DNA of 64,000 nt, taken from Leifsonia sp. fls2-241-R2A-40a. Its GTDB lineage: Bacteria > Actinomycetota > Actinomycetes > Actinomycetales > Microbacteriaceae. Position 1 is the stretch's first letter, and each line of letters starts with the position of its first letter. The DNA lies in contig NZ_JARVRS010000001.1 in NCBI RefSeq assembly GCF_030209575.1, positions 2,108,001 through 2,172,000 of the forward strand, read 5' to 3'. Shown here piece by piece: positions 33,745 through 42,262 of the stretch. The notes below the pieces were generated by a model. It had not been told where the DNA came from and did not search any database. It saw only the letters and a program-made list of their open reading frames with translations. A program made the translations under genes and the position numbers.

Positions 33745-34852
33745 CGCCTTCGACTGGGGACTGCTCGAGCCGGCGGGCGAAGCCGCTTCGGCGGTCTCCG
33801 ATGACCGCATCCTGCGGGCGATGGTCGAGGTCGAGCGTGCGCACCTCGCCGCCTGGAGCGGCCTGCTGGGCGTCGAGACGACCTCCAGCCTCGATTCGGG
33901 ACTCCTCGACCGGGATGCGCTCCTCCGGGAGTCCCGGCGGGCCGGCGTCCCCATCGTGGGACTCGTGCAGGCTCTGCGCGAGCAGGGCGGCACGCTGGTG
34001 CATCAGGGGATGACCAGCCAGGACGTCATGGACTCCGCGCTGATGCTGGTGTCGCGGGATGCCCTGGCCGCATCGCGGGCGGCCCTGGTCGCCGCCGGCC
34101 GCCGGTTCTCCACCCTCGCCCGCGAGCACCGGGGCACTCCGTTCGCGGTCCGCACCCTCACCCAGGAGGCCGAGACGACGACGCTCGGCACGGTGTTCGG
34201 CGGGTGGCTCGACGTGCTGTCGTCGACGCTCGAGCTGCTCGATACCGCGAGTTTCCCGCTGCAACTCGGCGGCGCCGTCGGCGACGGCGACGCGTTCGCG
34301 CGGCTGTCCGGCGACCCGGACGCCGTCGTCGGGCTCCGCAGGCGGCTGGCCGACGCGCTCGGGCTCGCGGACCCGGGCCGTGCGTGGCACACCGACCGTT
34401 CGGCCGTGCTGGCCGTCGCGCGCGCCGCCCTGAGCGTGTGCGCGGCGGGCGGACGGATCGGCCGCGACCTCGGCCTGCTCGCGCGCGACGAGGTGGTCAC
34501 ACCCCTTCACGGCGGCGGGTCGTCCGCGATGCCGCACAAGAGCAACCCGGTCGACGCGGTCCTGCTGGTCGCCAACGGCCTGCGTGCGAGTGGGCCGGCG
34601 GCGGTGCTGCAGGCCACCGCGCTCAGCTACGACGCCCGGCCGGCGGGGGAGTGGCACGCCGAGTGGCAGCCGTGGCGCGAGAGCCTCCGTCTGGCCGTCG
34701 AGAGCGCGGGTCTGCTCGCCCATGCCGCGGAGGACCTCGTGGTGCAGGTGCGCCGGACCGCGACCGATCCCGCGAGCAGCCCTCGCGGGGGAGCCGCCGT
34801 CGATTCCGCTGTCGCGCGGTTCGAGCGAGCAGCCGGGGAGGGCGTCCGATGA
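33731..34852 (+). CDS. pcaB: 3-carboxy-cis,cis-muconate cycloisomerase
   Basis: 373 residues of the fumarase/aspartase superfamily; converts 3-carboxymuconate to the muconolactone. Conserved signatures are TSQDVMDSALM and the mobile loop GGGSSAMPHKSNPVDAV. ATG at 33731 (or GTG at 33737) overlaps the end of pcaG. Somewhat shorter than the ~450-residue proteobacterial enzymes, as in many actinobacteria. Confidence 0.92.
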   Translation: MDVADAFDWGLLEPAGEAASAVSDDRILRAMVEVERAHLAAWSGLLGVETTSSLDSGLLDRDALLRESRRAGVPIVGLVQALREQGGTLVHQGMTSQDVMDSALMLVSRDALAASRAALVAAGRRFSTLAREHRGTPFAVRTLTQEAETTTLGTVFGGWLDVLSSTLELLDTASFPLQLGGAVGDGDAFARLSGDPDAVVGLRRRLADALGLADPGRAWHTDRSAVLAVARAALSVCAAGGRIGRDLGLLARDEVVTPLHGGGSSAMPHKSNPVDAVLLVANGLRASGPAAVLQATALSYDARPAGEWHAEWQPWRESLRLAVESAGLLAHAAEDLVVQVRRTATDPASSPRGGAAVDSAVARFERAAGEGVR

Positions 34853-36057
34853 GCGCGGTCCGGCTGCGCGGCGCGGTGACCCCGGCCTCGCCGACGGCCG
34901 CTGCGGCGCCGCTGCTCGTCCTCCTGCCGTCGCTCGGCACGACCGCCGAACTCTGGGACGGCGTCGTCGCGCGCTTCGCGGACGCACCGGGCCGTCCCCG
35001 CATCCTGCGCGTCGACCTGCCGGGCCACGGCCCCTCGCCGGCCGCGCGGGACGGGTTCACCGTCGGCGACCTGGCCGCGGGCGTGCGGCAGGTCGTCGAC
35101 GAGGTCGGCGGCGGCGCGTTCCACCTGGCCGGGGACTCCCTCGGCGGGGCGGTCGCCCTGGAACTCGCGCTGACGTCACCCGACCGGGTGCTGAGCCTGG
35201 CCATGTTCTGCTCCGGCGCGGCGATCGGGACGCCGGAGGGATGGGCGGAGCGCGCCGCGCAGGTGCGCGCCTCGGGCACCGCATCCGTCGTGGCCGGCAG
35301 CGCACAGCGCTGGTTCGCCCCCGGCTACCTCGACGCACACCCCGACGGTCCCGGCGGGCACGCGCTGCGGACCCTCCTCGACGTGGACGACGAGTCGTAC
35401 GCCCTGTGCTGCGAGGCGCTCGCCGCCTTCGACCGCCGCGCAGACCTCCCGCAGGTGAGCGCTCCGGCGCTCATCGTCGCCGGCGCGCACGACGCGGTGA
35501 CCACTCCCGCGCTGATGCGCGAACTCGCCGACGGCATCCCGCACGCGCGCTTCGTCGAACTCGCGGACGCCGCGCACCTCATCCCGCTGGAGGACCCCGC
35601 GGCGACCGCCGACCTGCTCGCCGAACTGCTGGTGCCGGACGGCGGCGGGATGCGGGACGACGGGCGCGACGGGGTACGCGACGACGGGATGCGCATCCGC
35701 CGCGCGGTCCTGGGCGATGCACACGTCGACCGCGCGACGGCGGCGATCACCGCCGAGACGGCGGCGTTCCAGGACTTCATCACCCGGTACGCCTGGGGCG
35801 AGGTGTGGGGACGCCCCCAGCTGACGCGGCAGCAGCGCTCGATCGCGACGCTGGCGAGCCTGATCACCGGCGGTCACGGCAACGAGCTCCGCATGCACGT
35901 GCGCGCGGCGCTGCGCAACGGACTGACCAGGGAGGAGATCGCGGAAGTGGTCCACCACACGGCGCTGTACGCGGGACTGCCCGCGGCCAACAGTGCGATG
36001 GCCATCGCCCGCGAGGTCTTCGCGGAATCCGATCCCACGGAGGAGTCGAATGGATAA
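34849..36057 (+). CDS. pcaL: Fused 3-oxoadipate enol-lactonase / 4-carboxymuconolactone decarboxylase
   Basis: 402-residue bifunctional enzyme. Residues 1-265 are an alpha/beta hydrolase with nucleophile Ser97 (GDSLGG) and DAAHLIP histidine (enol-lactonase). A linker of repeated aspartate/glycine/arginine follows, and from about 281 an AhpD-like carboxymuconolactone decarboxylase domain (RQQRSIATLASLITGGHGNE). The same fusion is known as PcaL in Rhodococcus and Streptomyces. It does two consecutive steps, so no separate pcaC or pcaD is needed. ATGA overlap with pcaB. Confidence 0.93.
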   Translation: MSAVRLRGAVTPASPTAAAAPLLVLLPSLGTTAELWDGVVARFADAPGRPRILRVDLPGHGPSPAARDGFTVGDLAAGVRQVVDEVGGGAFHLAGDSLGGAVALELALTSPDRVLSLAMFCSGAAIGTPEGWAERAAQVRASGTASVVAGSAQRWFAPGYLDAHPDGPGGHALRTLLDVDDESYALCCEALAAFDRRADLPQVSAPALIVAGAHDAVTTPALMRELADGIPHARFVELADAAHLIPLEDPAATADLLAELLVPDGGGMRDDGRDGVRDDGMRIRRAVLGDAHVDRATAAITAETAAFQDFITRYAWGEVWGRPQLTRQQRSIATLASLITGGHGNELRMHVRAALRNGLTREEIAEVVHHTALYAGLPAANSAMAIAREVFAESDPTEESNG

Positions 36058-36832
36058 GACGTATGCGTCCGCCGCCGAGGCCGTTGCGGACATTCCGGAT
36101 GGCGCATCGCTCGCGGTGGGCGGTTTCGGCCTGTCCGGCGTGCCGATCGTGAGCATCCGGGCGCTGCTGGCGTCAGGCGTCGGTGGGTTGGAGGTCGTGA
36201 GCAACAACTGCGGTGTGGACGGCTGGGGGCTGGGGGAGTTGCTGGCCGCGGGCCGCATCCGCCGGGTGATCGCGAGCTACATCGGGGAGAACAAGGAGTT
36301 CGCCCGGCAGTACCTCGGCGGCGAGGTGGAGGTAGAACTCACGCCGCAGGGCACGCTGGCCGAGCGGCTGCGTGCGGGTGGTGTCGGCATCCCGGCGTTC
36401 TTCACGGCGACCGGCGCGGGGACGGCGGTGTCCGACGGCGGCATGCCGATCCGCTACGCACCCGACGGGTCGGTCGCGGAGGCCAGCGCCCCGAAGGAGC
36501 TGCGCCCGTTCGACGTGTTCGGTCCGACCCGGGAGTACGTGCTGGAGACGGCGATCCGCACCGACTTCGGGTTGGTGCGCGCGGCGGTCGGTGACCGGCA
36601 CGGCAACCTGCGGTTCGAGAAATCGACCCGCAACTTCAACCCGCTCGCTGGGATGGCCGGCCGGATCACGATCGCGGAGGTGGATGAGCTGGTCGAGCCG
36701 GGCGTGCTCGGCCCGGACGACATCCACCTGCCCGGCATCTACGTGGATCGGGTGGTCGCGTTGACGCCCGAGCAGTCCGCCGATCTGCCGATCGAGAAGA
36801 CCACCGTCCGACCGCGCCCCGAGGGAGCCTGA
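36050..36832 (+). CDS. pcaI: 3-oxoadipate:succinyl-CoA transferase subunit A
   Basis: 260 residues, CoA-transferase family I alpha subunit ([45 protein letters not shown]). With PcaJ it activates 3-oxoadipate using succinyl-CoA. ATG at 36050 follows GGAGGAG and overlaps pcaL by 8 bases. SCOT/AtoD-type homologues for acetoacetate are similar; context decides for pcaI. Confidence 0.9.
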   Translation: MDKTYASAAEAVADIPDGASLAVGGFGLSGVPIVSIRALLASGVGGLEVVSNNCGVDGWGLGELLAAGRIRRVIASYIGENKEFARQYLGGEVEVELTPQGTLAERLRAGGVGIPAFFTATGAGTAVSDGGMPIRYAPDGSVAEASAPKELRPFDVFGPTREYVLETAIRTDFGLVRAAVGDRHGNLRFEKSTRNFNPLAGMAGRITIAEVDELVEPGVLGPDDIHLPGIYVDRVVALTPEQSADLPIEKTTVRPRPEGA

Positions 36833-36833
36833 G

Positions 36834-37484
36834 ATGCCGCGAACCCGTGATGAGCTGGCCGCCCGAGCCGCCCTCGAACTGGAGGACGGCTCCTACGTCA
36901 ACCTGGGGATCGGGCTGCCCACGCTCATCCCGAACCATCTGCCGGAGGGGGTGCACGTCGTGCTGCACTCCGAGAACGGCGTCCTCGGCGTGGGCCCGTA
37001 TCCGTGGGAGGGCGAGGAGGACCCCAAGCTCATCAACGCGGGCAAGGAGACCGTCACCGTTCTCCCCGGCGCGAGCTACTTCGACTCGGCGACGAGCTTC
37101 GGGATGATCCGCGGCGGCCGGATCGCCACCGCCGTCCTCGGAGCCATGCAGGTCTCGGCTGCGGGCGACATCGCCAACTGGGCGGTGCCCGGCAAGATGG
37201 TGAAGGGGATGGGCGGGGCCATGGACCTGGTCAACGGCGCCGAGCGGGTCATCGTGGTCATGGAGCACGTCGCGAAGGACGGGACACCCAAGCTCGTCGA
37301 GCAGTGCACCCTCCCCCTGACCGGGCGCGCCTGCGTCGACCGGATCATCACCGACCTCGCGGTGATCGACGTCACCAACGACGGGCTCGTGCTGCGCGAA
37401 CTCGCCCCTGGAGTGACCGAGGAACAGGTGCTCGACGCGACAGGGGCGCCTTTGACGATCGCGCTGGAGAAGATCGATGCCTGA
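36834..37484 (+). CDS. pcaJ: 3-oxoadipate:succinyl-CoA transferase subunit B
   Basis: 216 residues, beta subunit with the [15 protein letters not shown] opening and catalytic glutamate in HSENGVLG, which forms the glutamyl-CoA intermediate. One base after pcaI and overlapping pcaF by 8 bases. Confidence 0.91.
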   Translation: MPRTRDELAARAALELEDGSYVNLGIGLPTLIPNHLPEGVHVVLHSENGVLGVGPYPWEGEEDPKLINAGKETVTVLPGASYFDSATSFGMIRGGRIATAVLGAMQVSAAGDIANWAVPGKMVKGMGGAMDLVNGAERVIVVMEHVAKDGTPKLVEQCTLPLTGRACVDRIITDLAVIDVTNDGLVLRELAPGVTEEQVLDATGAPLTIALEKIDA

Positions 37485-38691
37485 GCTGCGCGAGGTCGTC
37501 ATCTGCTCGCCGCTGCGGACCCCGGTCGGCCGGATGGGCGGAGCGCTCGCCCCGGTGCCCGCGCTCGCGCTCGCCGAGACCGTCCTGCGTGCGCTGCTCG
37601 AACGCACACGCATCGATCCGGCGGCGGTGGAGGGCGTGATCGGTTCGCAGGGCTACCCGACGATGGAGGCGCCCGCCTTCGGCCGTGTCGCGGCGCTGAA
37701 CGCCGGCTTCCCGGTGACGACCACCGGGTACCAGCTCGACCGGCGCTGCGGCTCCGGGCTGCAGGCCGTCATCAACGCCGCGATGGAGGTGCAGACCGGC
37801 GCGAGCGATGTGCTGATCGCCCTCGGCGCCGAATCGATGTCGAACGCTCCTCTCTATACAGAGCAGGGGCGGCGCGGTCTCCCGCCGGGCGGCCTCCTGC
37901 TGCACGACGCGCTCGCGCGCGGGCGGGAGACGGTCGGCGGACGGGAGTTCCCGACTCCCGAGGGCAATGTCGGGACCGCCGAGACGCTGCGGCGCGAGTA
38001 CGGCATCTCCCGCGAGGCCCAGGATGCGCTCGCCCTGCGCTCGCACCAGCGTGCGGTCGCCGCGCAGGAGTCCGGTGCGTTCGACGCCGAGCTCGTGCCG
38101 GTGACTGTGCCCGGCCGTCGTGGCGACGTCGTCGTGGACCGCGATGAGCATCCCCGCGCCGACACCACGCTCGACGCGCTGGCGGCGCTGCGTCCCATCC
38201 TCGGACGGGACGACGCGGAGGCCACCGTCACCGCCGGCAACTCCAGCGGCCAGAACGACGCTGCTGCGGCAGCCATCGTCACGACGCCGGGGCGCGCCGC
38301 CGCTCTTGGGCTGACCCCCCTCCTGCGGCTGCGCTCCTGGGCGGTCGCCGGGAACGACCCGCGCGTGTTCGGGGTCGCGCCGGTCCCCGCGGCGAACCGC
38401 GCCCTCGAGCGTGCGGGCCTCGGATGGTCCGACCTCGACATCATCGAGCTCAACGAGGCCTTCGCCGTGCAGGTGCTCGCGTGCCTCGCGGACTGGGGCA
38501 TCGACGCGGAGGACCCACGGCTCAACCCGCGCGGCAGCGGTATCTCGATCGGGCATCCCATCGGCGCGACCGGCCTGCGGATGCTCGCCACGCTCGCCCA
38601 CGAGCTCCCGGCCGTCGACGGAACCCTCGCCGTGGAGACGATGTGCATCGGCGGTGGTCAGGCCCTCGCGGCAGTGTTCGAGCGGGTGTGA
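37477..38691 (+). CDS. pcaF: 3-oxoadipyl-CoA thiolase
   Basis: 404-residue thiolase that splits 3-oxoadipyl-CoA to succinyl-CoA and acetyl-CoA, the last step of the pathway. The nucleophilic Cys91 is in RRCGSGLQ; His in [11 protein letters not shown] and the second cysteine in MCIGGGQ complete the site. Acetyl-CoA acetyltransferases look alike; position after pcaIJ supports pcaF. Confidence 0.9.
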   Translation: MPELREVVICSPLRTPVGRMGGALAPVPALALAETVLRALLERTRIDPAAVEGVIGSQGYPTMEAPAFGRVAALNAGFPVTTTGYQLDRRCGSGLQAVINAAMEVQTGASDVLIALGAESMSNAPLYTEQGRRGLPPGGLLLHDALARGRETVGGREFPTPEGNVGTAETLRREYGISREAQDALALRSHQRAVAAQESGAFDAELVPVTVPGRRGDVVVDRDEHPRADTTLDALAALRPILGRDDAEATVTAGNSSGQNDAAAAAIVTTPGRAAALGLTPLLRLRSWAVAGNDPRVFGVAPVPAANRALERAGLGWSDLDIIELNEAFAVQVLACLADWGIDAEDPRLNPRGSGISIGHPIGATGLRMLATLAHELPAVDGTLAVETMCIGGGQALAAVFERV

Positions 38692-38725
38692 TCAGCGGGC
38701 GCGATCGCGCCGCAGCTCCAGAATT

Positions 38726-38762
38726 GTAATGCCTTTACATTACTCTCCGGCTCGCTTACTCT
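38726..38762 (+). promoter_or_regulatory. Promoter with overlapping dyad upstream of the FAD monooxygenase-TetR operon
   Basis: A dyad GTAATG-CCTTTA-CATTAC (38726-38743) overlaps a -35 element TTTACA (38734-38739); 17 bases later comes TACTCT (38757-38762) as -10. A TetR protein is encoded second in this operon, so autorepression at this site is likely. Confidence 0.6.
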
Positions 38763-38788
38763 CGTCCCAACTCGAAGGGGAGTAGGAC

Positions 38789-40015
38789 ATGGACGACCGT
38801 GAAGACGCCAACCCGATCGTGGTGCTCGGCGGGGGGCCGGCCGGCATGGCCAGTGCGCTCTCGCTGCATACCGCCGGGCATCCCGTGATCATCCTGGAGC
38901 GCTACCGCGAGGCACGGCCCGCGGGGAACATCCTGAATCTGTGGCCGCCGCCCATCAAGGCGCTGCGAGCCATGGGTGTGGACACGACCGATCTCGGCGC
39001 GCCCTGCCACACGACGTTCCGAAGCGCGGGTGGACATGTCCGAGCGGACATCCGCATCCCGGAATCCGTGACCGCCGAATTCGGCGGCGGCTTCATCGGG
39101 ATGCTCCGGCCCGACCTGTACGAGCGGATGCTCGCCGCCCTGCCCGACGGGATGCTGCGCACCCACCAGGAGGTCGTCAGCATCCACGACGGCGGTCAGG
39201 ATGTCGTGCTACTCGGGCTCGCCGACGGCTCGACCATCGAGACGCCGGTCCTCGTCGGCGCGGACGGTATCGACTCGATGGTGCGCGCCCAGCTGTGGGG
39301 CGCGAGCGAGAAACGCGACCACCGGTTGCACATCATCGGGGGCTACACCTTCGAGCCGGTTCCGTCAGCGGAGAAGGGCGAGGCGGTGCTGACGCACGAC
39401 CGCGAGGTCCAGGGAAGCTACACGTCGATCCGGCGCGGCGCGGAGGAAGGCTTCCAGTGGTGGGTGCTGGAGGCCTGGGACCCGAGCCGTGAGCCTCCGG
39501 CCGATCTCCACGCGCACGCGCTCGCGCTCGCCGGGCGCTTCGGGGGCGCCCTGGAGGAACTGGTGCGGCTCACGCCCGCGGAGCACGAGCAGCGGTGGCC
39601 CATCCGCGACCGCAAGCCGCTCACGCAGTGGTCGAAAGGGCGCGTCACCCTCGCGGGCGATGCGGCGCATGCGACCTCGCCGTACGCGGCGTACGGGGCG
39701 GGGATGTCCATCTGCGACGGCTACTTCCTCGGACAGGCGCTGCACGGTGTCGATCTCGCGGACCGCCGGGCGGTCGAGGCTGCGCTCGTGCGGTACGAGA
39801 CCCCGCGCATCCCGCACACGACGGCTCAGGTGCAGCAGGCGTACGCGCTGGGTCAGGCGTTCCACCACGCTCCCCGCCCGTTGCGGCCGGTTCGGGACTT
39901 CCTGCTGGATCACACCCCGCTCCTCCAGAAGCAGGTGGGTGAGAGGAGCCCGGGCGAGATCATCGCACAACTCGACGAGATGGGTGCCGGCATCACCTCG
40001 CCGGCCCTGAGATGA
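38789..40015 (+). CDS. FAD-dependent aromatic-type monooxygenase
   Basis: 408 residues of the PF01494 flavin monooxygenase group. FAD motif GGGPAGMASAL near the N-terminus, DG motif LVGADGIDSMV in the middle, and GDAAHATSPYAAYGAG as second FAD contact. It probably hydroxylates an aromatic or epoxidises a polyketide-like compound. Starts after GGGGAGTAGGA and overlaps the TetR gene (ATGA). Position between the pca operon and an exporter suggests action on a phenolic; no substrate can be named. Confidence 0.87.
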   Translation: MDDREDANPIVVLGGGPAGMASALSLHTAGHPVIILERYREARPAGNILNLWPPPIKALRAMGVDTTDLGAPCHTTFRSAGGHVRADIRIPESVTAEFGGGFIGMLRPDLYERMLAALPDGMLRTHQEVVSIHDGGQDVVLLGLADGSTIETPVLVGADGIDSMVRAQLWGASEKRDHRLHIIGGYTFEPVPSAEKGEAVLTHDREVQGSYTSIRRGAEEGFQWWVLEAWDPSREPPADLHAHALALAGRFGGALEELVRLTPAEHEQRWPIRDRKPLTQWSKGRVTLAGDAAHATSPYAAYGAGMSICDGYFLGQALHGVDLADRRAVEAALVRYETPRIPHTTAQVQQAYALGQAFHHAPRPLRPVRDFLLDHTPLLQKQVGERSPGEIIAQLDEMGAGITSPALR

Positions 40016-40620
40016 CGTCCGGGTTCGCCGAGCGGGCGCCGCTCCAAGCCAGGAGCCGGGACACGTGGGAACGGGTGCTGCTGACCGCGTCGGGTCTATT
40101 CGAAGCGGGCGGATGGGAGGCGCTGACCATCGCAGAGGTCTGTCGTCGCTCCGGCGTCTCCGCTCCGTCGATCTACGCGCGGGTGGATGGGCGTGCCGGG
40201 CTCTTCGCGGCGGTCTACCAGCTGGGCCTCGACCGCATGCGCGCGACGGAGGATCGGCTCGTCGACGCGGGGGCCGGTGTCGCGGGTGCTGACGACGCCG
40301 CCGCGCGGGCGGTCGGCGTCATCACGTGCCTCTTCCGGGATCACGCCCCCTTCCTGCGGGCGGTCATCTCGCACTCGGTGGACGACCCGGAGCTTCTTGA
40401 AGCGGGCGCACGGGAGTCCCGCCGCATGGTCGCGCGGCTCGCCGCCGCTCTCGACAGCCCCAGCGGAGACGAGATCGTCCGCGTCCTCTACTCGGAGTGC
40501 GTGCTGCGCACGATGTACGGCGAGCACTTCCTCGTGGAGGAGGAATCGTTCGAGGACTACCAGGCGCGACTTCACCGACTGGCGACCGCCCTTCTGGCTC
40601 AAGATGTGCGCTTAGGTTGA
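40012..40620 (+). CDS. TetR-family transcriptional regulator
   Basis: 202 residues; HTH at about 18-62 (RVLLTASGLFEAGGWEALTI, VCRRSGVSAPSIYARVDGRA), ligand-binding helical domain after. Translationally coupled to the FAD monooxygenase. Candidate sites are the dyad at 38726 and possibly the ACGAC/GTCGT dyad in the promoter of the downstream MFS gene. Confidence 0.87.
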   Translation: MTSGFAERAPLQARSRDTWERVLLTASGLFEAGGWEALTIAEVCRRSGVSAPSIYARVDGRAGLFAAVYQLGLDRMRATEDRLVDAGAGVAGADDAAARAVGVITCLFRDHAPFLRAVISHSVDDPELLEAGARESRRMVARLAAALDSPSGDEIVRVLYSECVLRTMYGEHFLVEEESFEDYQARLHRLATALLAQDVRLG

Positions 40621-40646
40621 AAAACGACGAAAGCATGTCGTAGAAT
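40617..40646 (+). promoter_or_regulatory. Promoter of the MFS exporter with ACGAC/GTCGT dyad
   Basis: TTGAAA (40617-40622), 18-base spacer, TAGAAT (40641-40646). The spacer holds ACGAC-GAAAGCAT-GTCGT (40623-40641), so a bound repressor would sit between the elements. It begins within the TetR gene stop codon. Confidence 0.55.
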
Positions 40647-40674
40647 GACCATGACGTCGGGGCTCGCGCCCGTT

Positions 40675-40698
40675 CCTCTCCGTAAAGCCGCGGGGAGG
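40675..40698 (+). other. Possible leader hairpin before the MFS gene
   Basis: CCTCTCCG and CGGGGAGG (one G-U pair) around an 8-base loop TAAAGCCG, lying between the predicted transcription start (~40653) and the ATG at 40741. No known riboswitch is recognised. Confidence 0.3.
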
Positions 40699-40740
40699 GC
40701 ACAAACCGTCGCGTCGATCGCCGATCGTTCGGCCTCGCGT

Positions 40741-42231
40741 ATGCCACTCTCGCCTCTCCGGTTCCGACTCCTCGTCACCTCCCTCCTGGTCGTCTCCTTC
40801 CTCGGCGCCCTCGACAACACCGTCGTGAGCACGGCAATTGCCACGGTCGCCGGCCAGCTCGGTGCGCTCGAGCACATGAGCTGGATCGTCGTCGGCTACA
40901 TGCTGGCGAGCACGGTCCTGCTGCCGGTGCTCGGCAAGCTCGGCGACCGGATCGGCCCCCGCGCCGTGTTCCTCAGCTCGGTGACGGTCTTCATCCTCGC
41001 GTCGGTCGCCTGCGGCTTCGCGGGCGGGATCGTCTGGCTGATCGTCGCCCGCGTGATCCAGGGGATGAGCTCGGCCGGCCTCCAGCTGATGTCGCAGACG
41101 ATCATCGCCGAGACCACGACCCCGCGGCAGCGGCCCAAGTACCTCGCGATCATCGGAGCGGCCTTCCCCATCGCCATCCTGATCGGCCCGGTGCTCGGCG
41201 GGATCATCACCGACACCTGGGGGTGGCCCTGGGTGTTCTGGATCAACGCCCCCGTCGGCATCGTCGCGCTCGCGCTCGCCGTCGTGGCGGTGCCGCACAT
41301 CGCCCCAGGCCGGCGTGGACGATTCGACATCGCGGGTGCGGTAGCGCTGACCATCGGGCTCGTCGCGCTCGTGCTCGCCGTGACCTGGGTCGGGGATCCG
41401 GCACTGGCGGGCGGGACGATCTCCGCCTTCGCCGTCGCGGCCGTCGCCATCGTCGCGTTCTTCGTCATCGAGCTCCGGGTCGACGAACCGCTCGTGCAGC
41501 TGTCCCACTTCACCGACCGCACTGTCGCCGCGGGCACCGCCATCTCGGCCATCGTCGGCATCGGTCTGTTCTCGATCACGTCGTACCTCCCCACCTACTT
41601 CCAGATGGCCTACCGCACGAGCGCCACCGTCTCCGGGCTCGTCCCCATCGCGACCGTGTTCGGGATGCTGGTGAGCAACCTGGCGACCGGATGGCTCGTC
41701 AGCCGGACCGGGCACTACCGGATCTACCCCCTCGTCGGCACGATGCTCGGTGCGGCTGGGCTCGGAGTCATGGCCCTGCTGCCCGCCGGCGCGCCGCTCT
41801 GGGCGCCCACCGTGGCGATGGCGGTCGTCGGCCTGGGGACGGGTGCCTTCATGAGCCTCATCGTCGCCGTCGTGCAGAGCGCCGTCCCGCGCGAGGAGAC
41901 GGGCACCATGACGGCGACCGTCAACCTCGTTCGCCAGGTCGGCGCGACCGTCGCCACCGCCCTGATCGGCGGGATCATCGGCACCAGCGTCGCGATGCTT
42001 CTGCCGGGCGGCCTCGACGCGGCGACGCTCACGCCCGCGATCGTCCACGCCCAGGACGTCGCGATCCAGCGACAGGTCGCCGACGTCTATCAGAGCGTGT
42101 TCGTCCCCATCTTCTTCGGGCTCGCCGCGACCTACCTCGTCGGGGTGGTCGCGTCGATCCTGCTGCCGAACATCCGGCTGTCCGACGATCCCGGCCCGCT
42201 GCGCGACGCGACCGAGTCCGTCCCCGCCTGA
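40741..42231 (+). CDS. MFS exporter, DHA2/EmrB-QacA type
   Basis: 496 residues with about 14 hydrophobic segments. Signature motifs: FLGALDNTVVSTAIATVAG (segment 1), LGKLGDRIGPRAVF (motif A) and IGPVLGGIITDTWGWPWVFW (motif C region typical of drug:proton antiporters). The frame is open from ATG 40645, but a good promoter overlaps that ATG and the intervening codons have markedly lower third-position G/C, so ATG 40741 is preferred; no clear ribosome site is visible for either. Probably expels a phenolic or antibiotic, controlled by the adjacent TetR. Confidence 0.85.
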   Translation: MPLSPLRFRLLVTSLLVVSFLGALDNTVVSTAIATVAGQLGALEHMSWIVVGYMLASTVLLPVLGKLGDRIGPRAVFLSSVTVFILASVACGFAGGIVWLIVARVIQGMSSAGLQLMSQTIIAETTTPRQRPKYLAIIGAAFPIAILIGPVLGGIITDTWGWPWVFWINAPVGIVALALAVVAVPHIAPGRRGRFDIAGAVALTIGLVALVLAVTWVGDPALAGGTISAFAVAAVAIVAFFVIELRVDEPLVQLSHFTDRTVAAGTAISAIVGIGLFSITSYLPTYFQMAYRTSATVSGLVPIATVFGMLVSNLATGWLVSRTGHYRIYPLVGTMLGAAGLGVMALLPAGAPLWAPTVAMAVVGLGTGAFMSLIVAVVQSAVPREETGTMTATVNLVRQVGATVATALIGGIIGTSVAMLLPGGLDAATLTPAIVHAQDVAIQRQVADVYQSVFVPIFFGLAATYLVGVVASILLPNIRLSDDPGPLRDATESVPA

Positions 42232-42262
42232 ACCCACGACCATCCCACAGGAGCAGAGCACC

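Noticed and set aside
38698-38711. 14-bp palindrome GGCGCGATCGCGCC after pcaF
   Set aside because: No loop or T-run; GC-only palindromes of this size are expected by chance here, so not called a terminator.
40645-40740. Longer N-terminus for the MFS exporter
   Set aside because: Overlaps a TTGAAA-N18-TAGAAT promoter and has weaker third-position G/C bias than the rest of the gene.
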